DNA from: Promerops cafer
Taxonomy: Eukaryota; Chordata; Aves; Passeriformes; Nectariniidae
Length of the DNA stretch: 64,000 nucleotides
Assembly: GCA_013398275.1 (NCBI GenBank)
Contig: VZSE01013368.1
Coordinates: forward strand, 1,378,236 to 1,442,235
Direction of reading: 5' to 3'
The translations under genes were made by a program, and so were the position numbers. Below the pieces are notes generated by a model that did no database searches, had not been told where the DNA came from, and saw nothing but the letters and a program-made list of their open reading frames with translations. Shown here piece by piece: positions 37,501 to 49,858 of this stretch. Within the stretch, counting starts at the first letter, position 1. Every line of letters begins with the position of its first letter.

Positions 37501-40074
37501 ATGTTGAGTATGTTAATACTTATAACTCATAAATGATTTATTTTTCAGTAGGAAACATGTGGTTGGTCCAGATGTTCAAACAAAATGACTCCCAACAGGC
37601 TGACAGCACAGGTTAATTCAAGAATGGATGGGTCTAAATTTGTGTAGAACAAAATTTGCCATAATTCAAAATAAGGATGAAGTATAAGAAAGGCAGAAAA
37701 ATGTGAAAAAACCTGGAAAAATTGTTTTACCTTTAAGTGTGGGAAACCTATTTTATGGCTTCTCTACATTATAGAATTTAAAATATTTATAATCTATTTA
37801 GTGAACGTGATAAAGTAAAGAAACAGAATATATTTGTAATTTCAATAGTCAAATAAATTCTACTTTTTTTACTTCATTCAGAAAGGAAAGTTAGGATTTA
37901 TCTAATTGCTGTTAAATGATGTTTAGTTGTTGGGCTAATGCTATTTGTCGTTGTTGTATTCTGTTTAATTTCTTGTCCTGGATGTCAACAGTGACTATCA
38001 CTAACATCGAGAAAAAGTTTAATCTAACATCTTTATTTCATTGTTTAAAAGCCTGTTTTATAGTCTCTTTACCTGGCAGCCACAGATCAGGGATGGGTTG
38101 TGTGTAGAAAGGTTTCTTGCTGCAAAGTTTCATCTGCATTTTTTCTCAAAGCTATCTAGGCAAACCTGGAGAAAAGGAGGATCTTTCCTGTTATAAAGGA
38201 TGGGGTTTGACACTGCCTGATTAACAAGAATTTATTTTTTCCTTGTGTTGTATTGTTTTGAGGACCAGCATTTTCTTCTGGCAGCTCCGGGCTGCAGCAT
38301 TGTCTTTCTCAGATCTAATATAGTTTGTTATAAAGTATCCCATTACAAAATAATTTTCACTTTGTGGATCCACATTTGGTATTCTCAAACTGACACCACA
38401 AGATGTTAATAGTGATTGGCAAGTTCTCCTCTATTCTGCGACACGTATCTTCTGATGTGGAGGATGTCACTCACTCTGTGAGGAGTTTCTTGCGCCATTA
38501 CAAGCAAGAAGAAATTTTATGCTCAGCATGTTTCTGGAGTAGGCAATACATTCAACAAGTACCTTGATTATTTAAAAGTAAGAGCTCAGATTATCTTTGC
38601 ATTGTATTCTTTCCTTACAATTATGTACAGTGTGGTAAGCAGTAGCTCATATACACTATGCAGTAATTTTTTTTTTTTTTTTTACATAGAGACAGAGGAT
38701 TTGAATGAAATATTTTTTCTAACCCACCATAGAAGGGTTTTTTATTCTACACCTTCTATGTGAGCTGTTAGAACAACTTTCAGTTATAGATCAAGCATCC
38801 CCACAGTGGTGGCATCTTTTATTGTTTGCTTTTATGAGACCTCTCTGGGTATCAAGATCTGTCGTCTTCTTATGGGAAATTAATTAAAAAGTTGTCCAAG
38901 TTTCACTTAGTTTCAGCAGGCAAACAGACAAATTGGTGAAGACAAGGTACTAATTGTCTGCAGCTTTGAGCTGAAGCAGATCTTCAGGTCCAGGTACAGC
39001 TCTGCCAGTCAGGGCACCCGAGTGCTTTGTGAGCGCAGGGGAGCACAGTGCTCTGCTAGGTGCTCTGTAAATGCTGGCTGCAGACAGCACATGACCAATT
39101 TCTCCTCTGTCACTTTGTGTTTGCATCCTTTGGACATCCTCTTGTCCTTCATGCCAAGTTTATGACCAGGTACCACCAACCCTTCCACTGTCCTGGTGAC
39201 ATCCTTTGTCAGAAAACAAGGTTACACTAAATGTCACACTCACATATAGTTTAAGTGCAATAGAGCTTCTCCTGGGTTTAGCATTTAATTAAAATTTAAG
39301 AAGAGATAGTGAGGTATTCACTGGCAGGCCTGAATGAGTATTATGAACAGACAAGTGCTTATTAGCACCTCCACAGGTGCACACACACGTGTAGGTGTCT
39401 TCAAGGTAATTTTTAGCCTTAGTCTCATTTTCATTGTGATATGTTTTAAGCACACGTAAAAGTTCAGAGTTCTTCTTGCAAACTGCAAATGTTAAAGGTC
39501 AGTGTAGAAATTGAAGTAATTTTCAACAGCTGGTGATCTTATAGGAATTGCTGATGACATTTTACAGTTGTGGAGTAGTAAGGGATTCAATAATTCCTTT
39601 TCATTATTCTTCTGAAAAGAAAGTCTTTCATATTCAGGGTAGTCCCAAAGTATTATCAGAATATAATTTTAGAGGAAAAAAATAGGACAAACATTATAAA
39701 TGTAGCATTTTTAAAGTAAATGAGATGGATTTGATTTTTTTTAAACTTTATGAGGGAGTCCAGGTAGTGTAAGTTTGGATTAACCAAGATGGGAAGTCAA
39801 GAAAACAAAGCCTACCTGAAATATTTACTTATAAACTATTTTAAATATAAATAGTTTTTAGTTTCAAATAAGACTGCATACACCTGTATTTTGGGAAAGG
39901 TAAATGGAAAAGGTGATAAAGGTGATGTTTTTACTTTGGAAGAGGAAATGCGTCTGGCATTTGCAATTAAGAATCTCATCTTTGGATTTCCAGAGAATGT
40001 TGAAGTGCTCTTAAAAGGCAAAGTGGTGGCTGTGTTCATGTAGAAGGTTTTGTCTCGTTGCTTGGGGCGCAGTA
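31562..40074. other. Non-coding stretch, no gene recognised
   Basis: It contains a T17 run at 32012-32028, a T16-class run near 38669-38684 and a 10-bp-period doublet TCTGACCAT at 35749-35768. The 130-codon minus-strand frame at 33122-33514 has no recognisable domain. The region is otherwise uniform and AT-rich. Confidence 0.55.
35749..35768. repeat. 10-bp tandem doublet
   Basis: Two adjacent 10-mers, TCTGACCATA and TCTGACCATT, differ only at the last base. This is a small slippage duplication with no evident function. Confidence 0.7.
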
Positions 40075-40119
40075 ACACCTGCTCTCCAGCCATGAGGGGA
40101 TAGCTCTGTCACACAGCTC

Positions 40120-40250
40120 GCAGGAGCAGGGCTGCAGGGCGCTGCGGGGCTCTGCTTTGGGAGCGGGTCTGAGGGAGCAGCGCCCGCGGCGCCCGGAGCG
40201 CCCGCGCCCTGCTGGCAGCGGCCACGGGCACACGCGCAGTCCCCGTGAGT
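40120..40250. promoter_or_regulatory. Small CpG-dense islet ending in a splice-donor consensus
   Basis: About 17 CpG dinucleotides fall within roughly 130 bases, in contrast to the CpG-poor surroundings. The core near 40178-40208 is almost pure G/C. On the plus strand the block ends in CAGTCCCCGTGAGTGAGC, with the strong 5' splice-site hexamer GTGAGT at 40245-40250. CpG-rich first exons followed by a donor are typical of vertebrate promoters, so an unannotated promoter and first exon (coding or lncRNA) is possible. A short arginine-rich minus-strand frame crosses it but looks compositional. The islet is shorter than usual CpG-island thresholds. Confidence 0.35.
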
Positions 40251-43200
40251 GAGCTTCGTGTGCTGCTCTGAAGAGTTCCACTTTAAACGTACAAGTGGCT
40301 GATGATAGAAAAAGTGTGGTTTTAAATCCCAGATCTTCTAAATACAGGCAGTCCTATTTGTACAATTTTAATTGCAGTCTGCAGTAGAAACTGAGTGCAT
40401 ATATTTCATGGCTTAGCTAAATATTTGGGATGATGATTTTTTCAGATAGAATAACCTGTCAGAAAAGCCATGTAAACATCTACCATTTTCAGTAATTATT
40501 CAGTGTGCATTTGGTAGGCTCAGATATCTTCAGAAGCAACTACATCAAACCATTTTTCCTTGCTTGGTTCCTCTGCTGGATTGTGTTGTGGGGATGCACT
40601 GATAGTGCCATTCCTTGCTGTGTGTGTCTGATTACAGACACTATATCTGATTACCAACACTTGAAGATGAAGGTGGCAGCCTTCTTGCATGACTGCTGGG
40701 GGTGTTTGTATGGTTTTAGTAATGACTACTAAGCACAAGTTCTTAAAAAATTGTGCCTACAGTATCCATGGGTAATATGAGGGAAAGGATGAAATACTTT
40801 CAAAACTTAAATGTTTCTGAGTTGCTGGGAAAAAGAAGGTGTCAGACACAATGGCTACTGGGAGAAATAAGTTTCCATGGGATTTTGTGGAAGTATGCCA
40901 GACACTGAATTCTGAATGCTGCAGCTGGGCCTGTCTCGTTCTAGGTGTCTGTTGGATCTGTGGAGGACGTTTCATTAGAAGAGCTGCCCACATTTTGTCT
41001 CTGCATGTTTGCTTTGTTTTTCACTGGGAAAAATTAATGTGCACATATCTAGGTGAACAGTACTTCAGTGCAAAATTCTGTGGCTTCTCATTAAAGGACT
41101 TTAGGATATACAGGGTCCTGACAGACTTACATCATGAATACCTCTTGTCTATGAATCACTCTCAGTGTGTCCATTGGTCATACAAACTCTAAGTGACTTT
41201 GATTTAAAATGCAATTCCAGCTTTTCTCAAGGGATAGTGAGAAGAATGGAGCCAAGAATACCACATGCAAACCAAAAGAGTTACTTCATTTACCAGTCTA
41301 TTCATCACAACTGTCATTTTCTTCATAATTAAAGTCTGATCTCTGAAAAACAAGCAGCTTCTGAAGATCAGCAGTACTGCACTTTGCTAGATTGTGTCAT
41401 TCAGAATAAAAGTCAGTTTAAATGCCTGCCCTGAGTTATGATTTGTTTAAGAGAATGCTACTCCTGGCTTCTGTGATTTAATGTGGTTAGCCTTTCAGAA
41501 AATGAAAGCTATATTTTAATAGCTCAAAAACATGATATGTGATGTGTGGGACATATACAGTGTAATTATGAAACTAATGAGGGGTGGCTTACCAATGTGA
41601 TTGGTGAAGATCTGCTCCAGTAGCTCCTGTTAATGAACTGTCTGTCTATGCCAATGCTAAGCTTGGAAGGGTTTATATACTGGATGGTTGGTTAGATTGG
41701 AATGAGAATCTTGTCATGATCCCATAAATGAACTGGATTTTATGGCAGTTATACTTGCCTTCAAAACTAACTTGACTGAAAATCTATCTACTAATTCTTC
41801 CTTGAACATTAAAACCCATCTTGCATTACCTTGTGGTAACCCTCAGTATTAACACCAGTGAAGCCTCAGCTGTGTCACAGGAGCCAGCAGCAGAGCCACG
41901 ATCCTGCTCCAGGACTGCAGTGACACAGTGGCACTGCTGATGTAGCTGCAGGTGATGGGGACAGCAGTGGGGCAAGCCAGACATCCAGCTGTGCTGCGTG
42001 CTCCCAGGGAGCACGGGCTGGGGTGAAGCATTACCAAATCACTTGGCTTTGACTATAATTCCTTTCTAACTCCAGCAGCTGGTCATCCTGCTTTCTCCTC
42101 TCACACTAATGCAGCCCTATTGGTCTCCCTAGCTCCAGGTTAGCTGTCAGCAGCTGTTGGATGGGCAGCCTATTTTCACCTACCACATCATAGGCCCTGA
42201 TTATTATTTACAGCTTCAAACATCACTAATGATTATCCAGGTCCAGTGTGTTCCATGGCAAACAGAATGCAAATTTTGTGGTAAAAATAATGTAGCAGAT
42301 TGCAAAATGTAGGAAAAATTTAGGATCATTAAAACAAATGGATTTTATATGGAAATTAATATGAAATAAAACTGTAATCTGTAAGTAGTTTTTAAACCAT
42401 TATGTTGGTCTTGAATCCATATTCATTGTGGTATCCTAAAATATTTTAGCAATGAAGGTGCTAGAAATTTCTGTACTGATGGTCCTGAAGGGAAGATATT
42501 CACATGAAGGTTCCTCCATCTGTAGGGCACATCTGTGTCTTCCCCCACATTGAATCATGTAGGAAGTAGCTTAAGTAGATGGGATAAACCCATGGCTTGA
42601 TAGTTTTTTAAGCAAAAGTGACTACAAAACTGAAATCATCAACTTTAGCTTAGATGCTTTCCTTCACAATTGTGAGTGATTAAATGCAATAATTATTGTT
42701 TTGTTAAATGAAGGTCTTAACACAATTTATATCTCTTGTGAAGTTTCAGTTTTGTGATAAATATTAATATATTTGACTTAAAGGGTAAATAAATGGAAAA
42801 ATTTGGCATTCTAATCTGAGGATATACTGTTTTTAAGGTAAATTAAAAGGCAATTGGATTGCAAAAAGAATTCAAGTTACTCTAGTGCAACTGCATGCAA
42901 TATTCTTCTTTTCCTACTGAAAGAGATGTATGTTGCTCATAAAGTAAGAACCTGTCTTATCACTAAGGAGAACAGTGTCCACTAAAAGTTAAAGACTGGT
43001 TAATTTGCTTAGCTTAGTTGGATTTTATCTGGGGTAATTTTTATTTTTGCATTTACTATTCATCAAAAATTCCCAGTTTCTTTGGTTGTCCTGAGAACCA
43101 GTCTTAAAAATGTCCTTTGTGTCAAGACGGTGGAAGCAATCAAATACTTACCACAAAAACCCCACTGTAATTGAAAATTAATAGATAGATAGCATTTATT

Positions 43201-43460
43201 GGTGTTTTTTTCTACAGGGGTAAAAGGATAAGGTAGTTGAACAGTTATCTCCCATTCTGGGTGCTCCACTCCAAGCCAGAATGGAGAAGTGTTGGCAAAG
43301 CAGAGCACAGGTGCTTGCAGTGCCAGTGCTGCTCCAGACACTGCAGTGTGCTGCACCTCCCTCCTCATGGGCCCAGATTCTGTTACCTGATCAGGGCACA
43401 GCTCCCCCTGATGCCTCAGGTTTTAGCTTTTATATTTTTTAGATTCTGTGCTGCTTCATT
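40251..43460. other. Non-coding stretch, no gene recognised
   Basis: If the CpG islet is a first exon, this is the start of its intron. The plus-strand frame at 40839-41192 (117 codons) has no recognisable domain. A 9-bp inverted repeat, CCATTCTGG (43252-43260) with CCAGAATGG (43276-43284), lies close to the LTR start. Confidence 0.55.
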
Positions 43461-43880
43461 GTGTAGTTCTGAGCTTCACATTAGGGGATAGCAAGCTCTC
43501 TTCACAGGGTGGCCAGACAAAAAAATTCCTTCTCTACCTGGGGACCAGGCACAAGTGATCCAAATCTCAGGCCCAAGAGCATAAACAACATGGACTGAAG
43601 AGAGAAAAACAAGAAGGATGGGACTTCATAACCTCAAGCTATAACTGGACAATTAACTCCAATATGCAAATGGACCAGAACTTATAAAAGTGTGAGACCT
43701 CGTGACCGGTTGTCCATTTTGTGACCATTTTGGGTTCATCTTGGGTGTAGCCCTGGCTGGGCTCTCGTACTGCCCAAGGTGTATCCATTGAGGATATCCT
43801 TCTAATGAATCCCTGCTTTGTTCTTTAACTCCATCTAGCCACTGTTCTAGGTCAGCCTTCTCAAGGCATCCCCCCCACCA
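43461..43880 (+). mobile_element. Solo LTR, endogenous retrovirus (ERV-L-like)
   Basis: The segment has the order of a plus-strand LTR. An upstream U3-like part is followed by a TATA box TATAAAA at 43683-43689, then a G/T-rich stretch with repeated CCATTTTG, then a degenerate poly(A)-signal position (AATGAA at 43804-43809), and an end near CTTCTCAAGGCATC. The wording closely matches a songbird LTR family as I remember it. No gag, pol or env remnant and no second LTR lie nearby, so it is a solo LTR left by recombination. The 3' end near 43870 is fairly clear. The 5' end is not resolved and could be as late as about 43490. No target-site duplication could be fixed. Confidence 0.65.
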
Positions 43881-46800
43881 CTGCTGGTAGCTGTGCAGGG
43901 GGTTAGGTTCTCTCACTGATGTCTCATTCCTCTGCAGGCTCCCAGAACAAAGCCCATGCATCACATTACAGGGTCCTAATCCTTTGCATTTCAGTCTCTT
44001 ATTAAGGAAGGGGATGTTTATTTATTTTTTAAGTGGGTTTAATTTTTTAAATGTTTTAAATATAAATGGATTTCAAGTATGTAGAACTTTCTTAAGAAGA
44101 GAAGATTGTGGAAAATACTTCTGAATGCATTTTTCTCATTTGGTCTTCCCAAAAGTGAATAATTTTGAGGATTTTTTCCACACTTATTGATAGGTTATGC
44201 TCCTTCTCTATGCTACTATATCCCTCTTCATAGGCTGGTGGTCCCTCACCTGATTTTGTCTTCTTGGCACTTCCCTCACGCTTCCAAACCTGAGGCTTTA
44301 GCTTCTGCTGCTTGGGATTTGCAGTTGCTGATGTTATGCCTTACAAAACTGGCAGCTGTGCTCAGGGAGGCTTCTCTGTCCTCAGGTGACAGTGACTCCC
44401 TTCCCTGGAGTCCATTTCTGGACTCCCTGTCCAGCTGAGGTGGCTGTCTTACTGAGACAGGTGCGGGACTGAGTTTGCAAAAGTCCTGAAAGAGACTAAG
44501 CCAACCAGCAGGTTTCTCATGCATCACATTCACTTTTATTTCATGGAAAAAAACTCCAGACCATCCGAAGCTGATTCTGTTTCTCCTCCAAGGCGGCAGT
44601 CATTAACACTGAAGTGAGGTGAATGACTCATACCATTAAATGTTATTTTGAGAGTGTCCTCTCCTCTGGACTCTGCTGCACAAGGGCTGTACAGCAGCAC
44701 TGCTGGTGATGTCTCTTAAAGCATTCCCCATTTAGAGCAGGCTTTGTCAGCTCCTTCTTGGCTTGCACATTGTTTCACCAGCAGCTCTTGCAGTGCAGCT
44801 AAAGCAGCATGTGAAACAGAGGGGATTTACACAAAGGTACTCATCCAGAGGCCCTTAGCTGAAGCAATATGCTGAGGAATTGCATCTGGGCTAATATGAC
44901 CATGATCTGCTATGTTTAATGGACAGAGTGGTATAGTCATTTTAAGAAGAGTTTTACTTTACTTTCTGCTGGGGGGAGCAAGGAAGCTGGTGAAGGTTAA
45001 TTGCTCTCCAGTAGGAAATATGCACACGTATGAATTGCCAGACACACTTCACTATAAGTAGTTTACTTGTCTAACTTGATATTTACATTTTTTTTAGGTT
45101 TCTTTACCTTGGTTCTTTGCTTCATTCTCTGGATGAGATAATACTCTCAGTTCTGCCTCTGACTACATGAGCTAAACCCTTGTCCTTGCAACAAAGTGAT
45201 AAAAAGATTTACCATTTAAAGAAATGAGTATAAACGAATGTAGCTCATCATTTTAATCATAGGTCAGGTCATCAGATCTGCCATATTTTGGCACAGTCAA
45301 AAGCCACTTAAACCTAAGGACTTCCTCTGTGAAATAGTAAGGGTACTTGCTAATTTGTATGAAGGCAAAAATCTGTTGAATGTTTTAATCCAATCACATG
45401 AATTTGTATCTTGAAATATTGCTAAATTTTTGATAATGACTGATTTGATTGCCCTGGTTTCAATAGTCACAGGGAGAGTTAAATATCTTTTGGGAGTTTG
45501 GCTGGCACAGATTTGGTTCTAGAATGACACTTGAGCAAAAGACTGTCCAATATAATCTCCTCTTTTTGCTTTACTGCACTGTTGAAGTAGCACCCAAAGC
45601 TTTGCAGACTCTACTCAGAATTTAGCTTACTGTGGCCTTCAGGAATTCCCTGAGAAATTCTTACTCTAGCAGCCTTTCATTGCAGAGAATTCTGCACCAG
45701 GTATCCCGTGAGTGGGCACAAGCAGTCTTTTATTACCCTGATGGTTTGCCTTGACTCTTCAGACTGGCTGGAGCTGTGGTGTGTCCCTGGCTTTGGAACT
45801 GATGGCTTACTGAAGACAAAGGCCGTGGAACAGAGATGACTGTTTTGTTGCAATTCAATTCAAACTGTTAATGATACATGGAGTCCAATTCAACATAATG
45901 TTTAAGACTAATTTCACATGTGCTTAAGCCTTGGCATAAAATCAGGCACATGCTTAAATGCTTTCCTTAATTAAAGCTTTATATTAGGACTTGCAAAATA
46001 CTTTTACTACTTTTCTTTGGCTTTATGAGCTTTTTTTTCCAGTTTGGCACAGAGTAAGTTTAAAATATTGCAAATGAAGTAAAATAGTTGGAAATGGGGG
46101 CACCAGGCTGGCAAGCACACGTTCATTAAAAACAGATTAGCTATAAACAGACTCTGATAATCCTGCAATCAAGACTTGATACACAAACTCATGGAAATGC
46201 TAAACATGTGCTGTAAATAAATAGATGATTAATTTCCTTTATTCTAATATGCGTGCCTTAGTAAGAAATTAGAGTTCCCCTAAAAGACCATTTTCTTATT
46301 ATCTTATGATTGTACCTCCTTTGCAGCTGCAGAGTGTGTAGGATATAAAGAGATAATTAATAGTCTGGAGATAGAGTTGGTCCCTTGAGAAAGGGAACTT
46401 CACACCACAGTCTCAGGTCTGTTAGCAAATGCTGCAGCAATTGACAGCTATTGAAGCTGAGGAAGAGAACATTCCTTTAGTCCCCTTTATTCCCAGTATC
46501 TTTTAGGAGGAATAATGGCAACACATGAGACGAGTAGAAATCTATATACAGCAAGGATTGATACCTCATACCACAATGGGATATTTTGGCTTCCTTCTTA
46601 ATAAATTTTATTAACTTTCTCTAGAAGTATCTGGGGTGGAATGAAAATGGGGAGGAGTGTTTTGTATGAGAGATTTGAAAAGATTCATTACTGGGGATTA
46701 TGCTTAATGAAACACATCCTGAGTGTGAGGCCGTGTGGCTGGTGTGCTTAATACGTACAAATTAAATCTTTTCCTGGAAATATACTAATAAAAACCAATG

Positions 46801-49754
46801 AATTAAACATCAGGACCAAGAAATGTTTGCTTATTAATACAAAGTAACAGTGTTTAGAGAATTCCAATTTACTGAACACAGATGTTGCTTGTAAAATAAT
46901 TAGAAAAAAATTAGCATCAGAATATGAAATGTATTGAATATCAGAGTTTAATAAAGATTTAAAACTCCAGTAAAATGTAGGTAAGAGGATTAGCAGAGGG
47001 AAATTCTAGACCATTTTATGGTATTTTATGCTGCTAAACTCTGGAAAATGAAACTTATTTTTTAATATCAGTGTTCTGAAACTGTCAAGGAAAAGAAAGT
47101 ATTGCTCTTTAGCTGTTATATATTTATATGCTCAATTTTTAATTTTTCAAAAAGGCCTAATGAGAAATATCCTCAGCAGCAACTCGGGAAAGTCATACTG
47201 CTACAGGCAAAACTCTTGGAGGTCAGTGGCAGAAGTGAAGAGCAGAATGCATGGGAAGAGGGAGATTTTTGGGAATGCCCCATCACGTGCACCGACACGA
47301 CAGCTGTCAGACCTTATCAGGGCAACTTCAGCAGCCACTGCTATGGAACATGTTATTGATAAAACAGTGTGTTAGGAAATATATTTTTACTTATATTGGA
47401 AGTAAACCTGGTGGCCTGGGTCTTGTCTGAATTGCTTGTGTACTGCACTTCACAGAGTAGAATTAGTTGGATGCTGGTGCCATGGCTGGGGCTTCTTTTC
47501 AGATGTTGGGTGTTGCCTGTGCTACCCCCATGTTTGTGCAGTCACTGAGCTGGGGAAGTCCTCTGCGAGAATCACTGGCACTGTCACGTCAAATGTGAGA
47601 AAGGATGAGAATACATCACAGCCCTGTTTGCTTCTGCTTCTTTCTAGAGGGTCTGCCATGGCTGGCTCCTGCTGTCTCTGACTGAATGCACTGTACCCAA
47701 TCTCCCTTCCTCCGTGGCCGCGTTCCGCGTGTCACGGCCAGCACAGATGGTTCTGGCATGGAAGGCACGCGGGGCAATAGGGCACCCCTGGGCTGTCTCT
47801 GCTGGCTCACTGCGAGTCCTTACACCACATTTTTATTGCCCTTAGTGCATGCACTGACTGGTGCTGGTTACTCCTACACTGCTGGTGTCTTTCTGTTTGC
47901 CACGTGGACATTGAACTTAGGAGTAAATGCTGATTTACTTCTTGCTTTTGATCCCTCAGGGAAGTGATGAGAAGAATCTTTTCAGCTGACATCTCTTACC
48001 TGTCTTTGGCTGTGTTTAGGGAAATTCAGAATAGCAATATCTATATGTTCTTGAAAATGGGAGCAGTTGGAGGATGGACCTTTTGTTATAATTCTTTATT
48101 AAGTATTTATTATGTTGTGTTTTTTCTTAGACCTTTCATGGACTTGGAAGTCACAAATGTGAGTCTGACCAAGCCTTGATTGTCCCTGAGGTGGGGGTGT
48201 GTTATAATAGTCAGTGGATAATGTAATCACTGTCTCTGGATTGCTGGCATAGTGTTGTTGCAGAAATGAATATTAGTAAGATTGGAAGCAGGCAGGAGGC
48301 ATTGCAATGAAGAACAGAAATGTAATTCTTGACAGAAAGGCATAGAAATAAAACCAGAGATTGAGCAGTGATTGGGAAGAGGACTCTGAGGACAAAGAAG
48401 TATCAGAATATTAAGTCTAGCAAGAGAAGAGTAGCAGGAAGTTAGAATGTGGAGAAGAGAGGTGTGAAGAACAGAGTTCTGTGCTACAGAAAGACAAAAC
48501 TCAGAGTATATTAAAAATGCTGCCACAAAGCATCCTCTGAGCAGTGTTCCATCTACATTTATAACATTTTAATTTTTCTTTTTTAGTCTTAAAAGCACTG
48601 TAAGTTTTGGAGTTAATACAGCACATAAGTATAGAAGTTCATGATCTAAAAATCCATAACCTTTCTAACTTTTCAGGCTTAGAAGCTTTAATCAGTATTT
48701 ACCAGTAAGTAAAGCTAATTTTGTCCCCTTAATAGAATGGATGATATAATAAAGTTCCTTGGGGAGGCAGTTACTAAAATTTGAAGCTGTAGCAGCAAAA
48801 CTCAAATAGAAAGAATTAATTTAGACTCAGTCAGGACAGCGCCATAGTAGGAACTGTGTATCTTGGCAAGGTTTGGTGGATGGGAATAGGTAGCAAGAAA
48901 TTGGCCCTAAAACAGCACTGCCAGCTCTGAGAAGTCCCCAGATGGGGGTTTAGGAAAATGAGAATGTGTTGCTGGCAGGAATACTCATCAAAATGGAATT
49001 AAGGTGCATTGTTATAAGAAAAGAAAATGAGCTTGTGAAAGAAGCAGCCCTGGAGTTTCACCCCAGTGCTGTGCTGTTTACAGGCACAGGGAAGCTGCAA
49101 ATGAAGTTCCAGAAGTTGTCCAGGTGCCAACTCTATTATTTTCTAACTATGTTTGACATAGCAGCCTTTTGATTAAACCTCCCATATCAGTTCCCAAATA
49201 CTTGCCTTTAAATCTTTGTTTCCGTCCCTATTTGCCAGACCCATCTCCTCATTGTTCACTTTGGAAACATCAGTTTTTTCAGCTAGTAGTTATGAAGTCA
49301 GGAAAAGTATTTGAAGTTCACTTTTCTAAAAAGTCAAAATACTCCAGCCTCACACTATTAAAGAATAAATTGCTTAAATTGTAAATTTATGTTAATCCTT
49401 TTTTAGTACATGCCATTAGCACAATTGTACCAGAATATAGGTATTGCTTATGACCACTTGTTATGTAATTAAGATTGTTTACGCATTTAAAGGTGAAAAA
49501 AAATTTTTTTCCTTGTTTTTGTCATTTATGCTATAAGCAATACTTTTTATACTGGAAGAAAATGGAACTTAGAAAATATTCCCTGTGTTCATTAGCATTC
49601 TTGATTTAACTGTCTTAGGAGAGCTAAATATATGGGCTGCATAAATAAATAAATGCATGCTACAGAGTTGATTCACTGTCACTTTGTACTTGTTTCTCTC
49701 ACTGGGCCTAAAGTAACACCCTGAAGTCATCAGAAGGAATTCAAATTTACATAC
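43881..49754. other. Non-coding stretch with a CpG-enriched patch
   Basis: No gene is recognised. A conserved-element-like block lies at about 46110-46260 with TAATCC at 46158-46163. A CpG-enriched patch at about 47704-47775 carries some eight CpGs in 70 bases. Simple AAAT repeats occur near 49641-49653. A weak MIR-like phrase near 45310-45350 was noted but is too diverged to annotate. Confidence 0.55.
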
Positions 49755-49858
49755 CCCAGCTAGGAAGCCCAATTTTCTTGAAATATTCCTAAAAGGATTC
49801 TGTTCACTTCCTTTTCTGACCTGGATTCTTTGCATTGTTGTGAAAGGAGATGAGTGGC
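49755..49858 (-). CDS. Possible internal coding exon, unidentified
   Basis: On the minus strand a pyrimidine tract CCCTCTTTTTCAG precedes a 104-base open segment that ends at a GTATGT donor (plus-strand 49749-49754). The surrounding frame is open for 132 codons. The predicted 34 complete residues are basic and polar and include RKLGFLAG at the end. Both splice sites are acceptable but not exceptional, and such pairs occur by chance in introns. I do not recognise the peptide. It lies on the same strand as, and upstream of, the candidate at 15.1 kb, so both could belong to one gene, but nothing proves that. Confidence 0.15.

Noticed and set aside
45305..45355. Second MIR-like phrase (TTCCTCTGTGAAATAGTAAGG)
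   Set aside because: Similarity limited to about 25 bases; could be chance.
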